Shown here piece by piece: positions 63,162 to 63,294 of a stretch of DNA of 63,294 nt. The DNA comes from Aquimarina agarilytica ZC1. GTDB lineage: Bacteria; Bacteroidota; Bacteroidia; Flavobacteriales; Flavobacteriaceae. The notes beneath the pieces are model-generated. The model saw only the letters and a program-made list of their open reading frames with translations, was not told the DNA's origin and did no database searches. The stretch is taken from positions 144,178 to 207,471 of the forward strand of contig NZ_JH621248.1 of assembly GCF_000255455.1 (NCBI RefSeq), written 5' to 3'. Made by a program: the position numbers and the translations under genes. How positions within the stretch are numbered: the stretch's first letter is position 1; every line of letters starts with the position of its first letter.

Positions 63162-63169
63162 CAAATATA
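63162..63169 (-). promoter_or_regulatory. suf operon -7 promoter element
   Basis: TATATTTG on the minus strand fits TAnnTTTG; 30 bases before the sufA ATG. Confidence 0.65.
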
Positions 63170-63273
63170 CGATATAAGTAGTTTTCACATCTAATTACTT
63201 ACACTTTAAAATTATGGTAACATTGACAAATCCTATTATACGCTTTTAATATAAATATTTCGTATATTTAAGG

Positions 63274-63294
63274 ATGCCAAAATCATCTACTCTA
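63274..63294 (+). CDS. Possible start of a divergent gene (partial)
   Basis: An ATG at 63274, followed by an open frame (MPKSSTL) to the window end, lies divergent from sufA with a TTGACA sequence about 50 bases upstream. Too short to identify. Confidence 0.3.

Overview
The window is a low-GC chromosomal segment of a bacterium in the phylum Bacteroidota, almost certainly a marine, agar-degrading member of the Flavobacteriaceae. This rests on flavobacterial -7 promoter elements (TAnnTTTG), type IX secretion (T9SS) C-terminal sorting domains, typical gene sets (DUF3078, DUF3127, DUF2480, DUF805, SpoIIM/RDD/MoxR/DUF58) and a secreted GH16 beta-agarase. No tRNA, rRNA, CRISPR array or transposase gene was seen.

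Layout. 1-10.1 kb: 3' part of bioB (cut by the window edge), two DUF805 membrane proteins, a divergent RDD gene and a SpoIIM/DUF4129/DUF4350/MoxR/DUF58 operon, then an enoyl-CoA hydratase and a sensor kinase. 10.2-14.5 kb: DnaJ/TerB protein, bacilliredoxin, PlsC plus acyl-ACP desaturase, HD phosphohydrolase. 14.8-18.6 kb: two secreted proteins, a beta-agarase and a nucleoside-hydrolase-like protein, sharing an almost identical fascin-like domain and T9SS tails. 19-24.3 kb: a Crp/SDR gene wreck, CYTH, tex, a T9SS protein and a small exported protein. 24.5-28.4 kb: an NtrC-type regulator facing a HK-REC-HPt hybrid kinase. 28.4-37.3 kb: thiamine operon under a TPP riboswitch (thiS, thiC, TenI-like, thiD, thiE, thiG, thiH, thiF), with two four-helix-bundle (S23/IVP-family) genes inserted in it. 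38-43.4 kb: another TenI-like protein, greA and a 1150-aa secreted beta-helix protein. 43.7-49.3 kb: HIT, histidine kinase, DUF3127, aat, thioredoxin-like, two DUF3078 proteins. 49.4-63.2 kb: a SUF Fe-S cluster locus (sufA, sufB, lipoprotein, sufC, sufD; then sufS, sufE, sufT-like, DUF2480) that is split by a glutaminase, a restriction-modification pair and an astacin-like protease.

Main discovery candidate. Most gene junctions of the thi operon and of the suf locus carry degenerate repeats with an exact 7-base period. The clearest ones follow one architecture: after the upstream stop codon a left arm (for example GGCTGTT heptads), a short centre, then an inverted right arm (GCCAACA heptads) that runs up to the next start codon. 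At two junctions the centre is replaced by a four-helix-bundle gene. The repeats enter coding sequence, giving N-terminal extensions of ThiH and ThiF and the last residues of ThiE and of one S23-like protein. This resembles the 23S rRNA intervening sequences that carry the same protein family inside a stem, but here placed between protein-coding cistrons.

Other notable points: a C5 DNA methyltransferase with an N-terminal integrase-type arm DNA-binding domain, in an R-M module bracketed by imperfect direct repeats; two different MITE-like elements; and a fused, decayed crp/SDR remnant.
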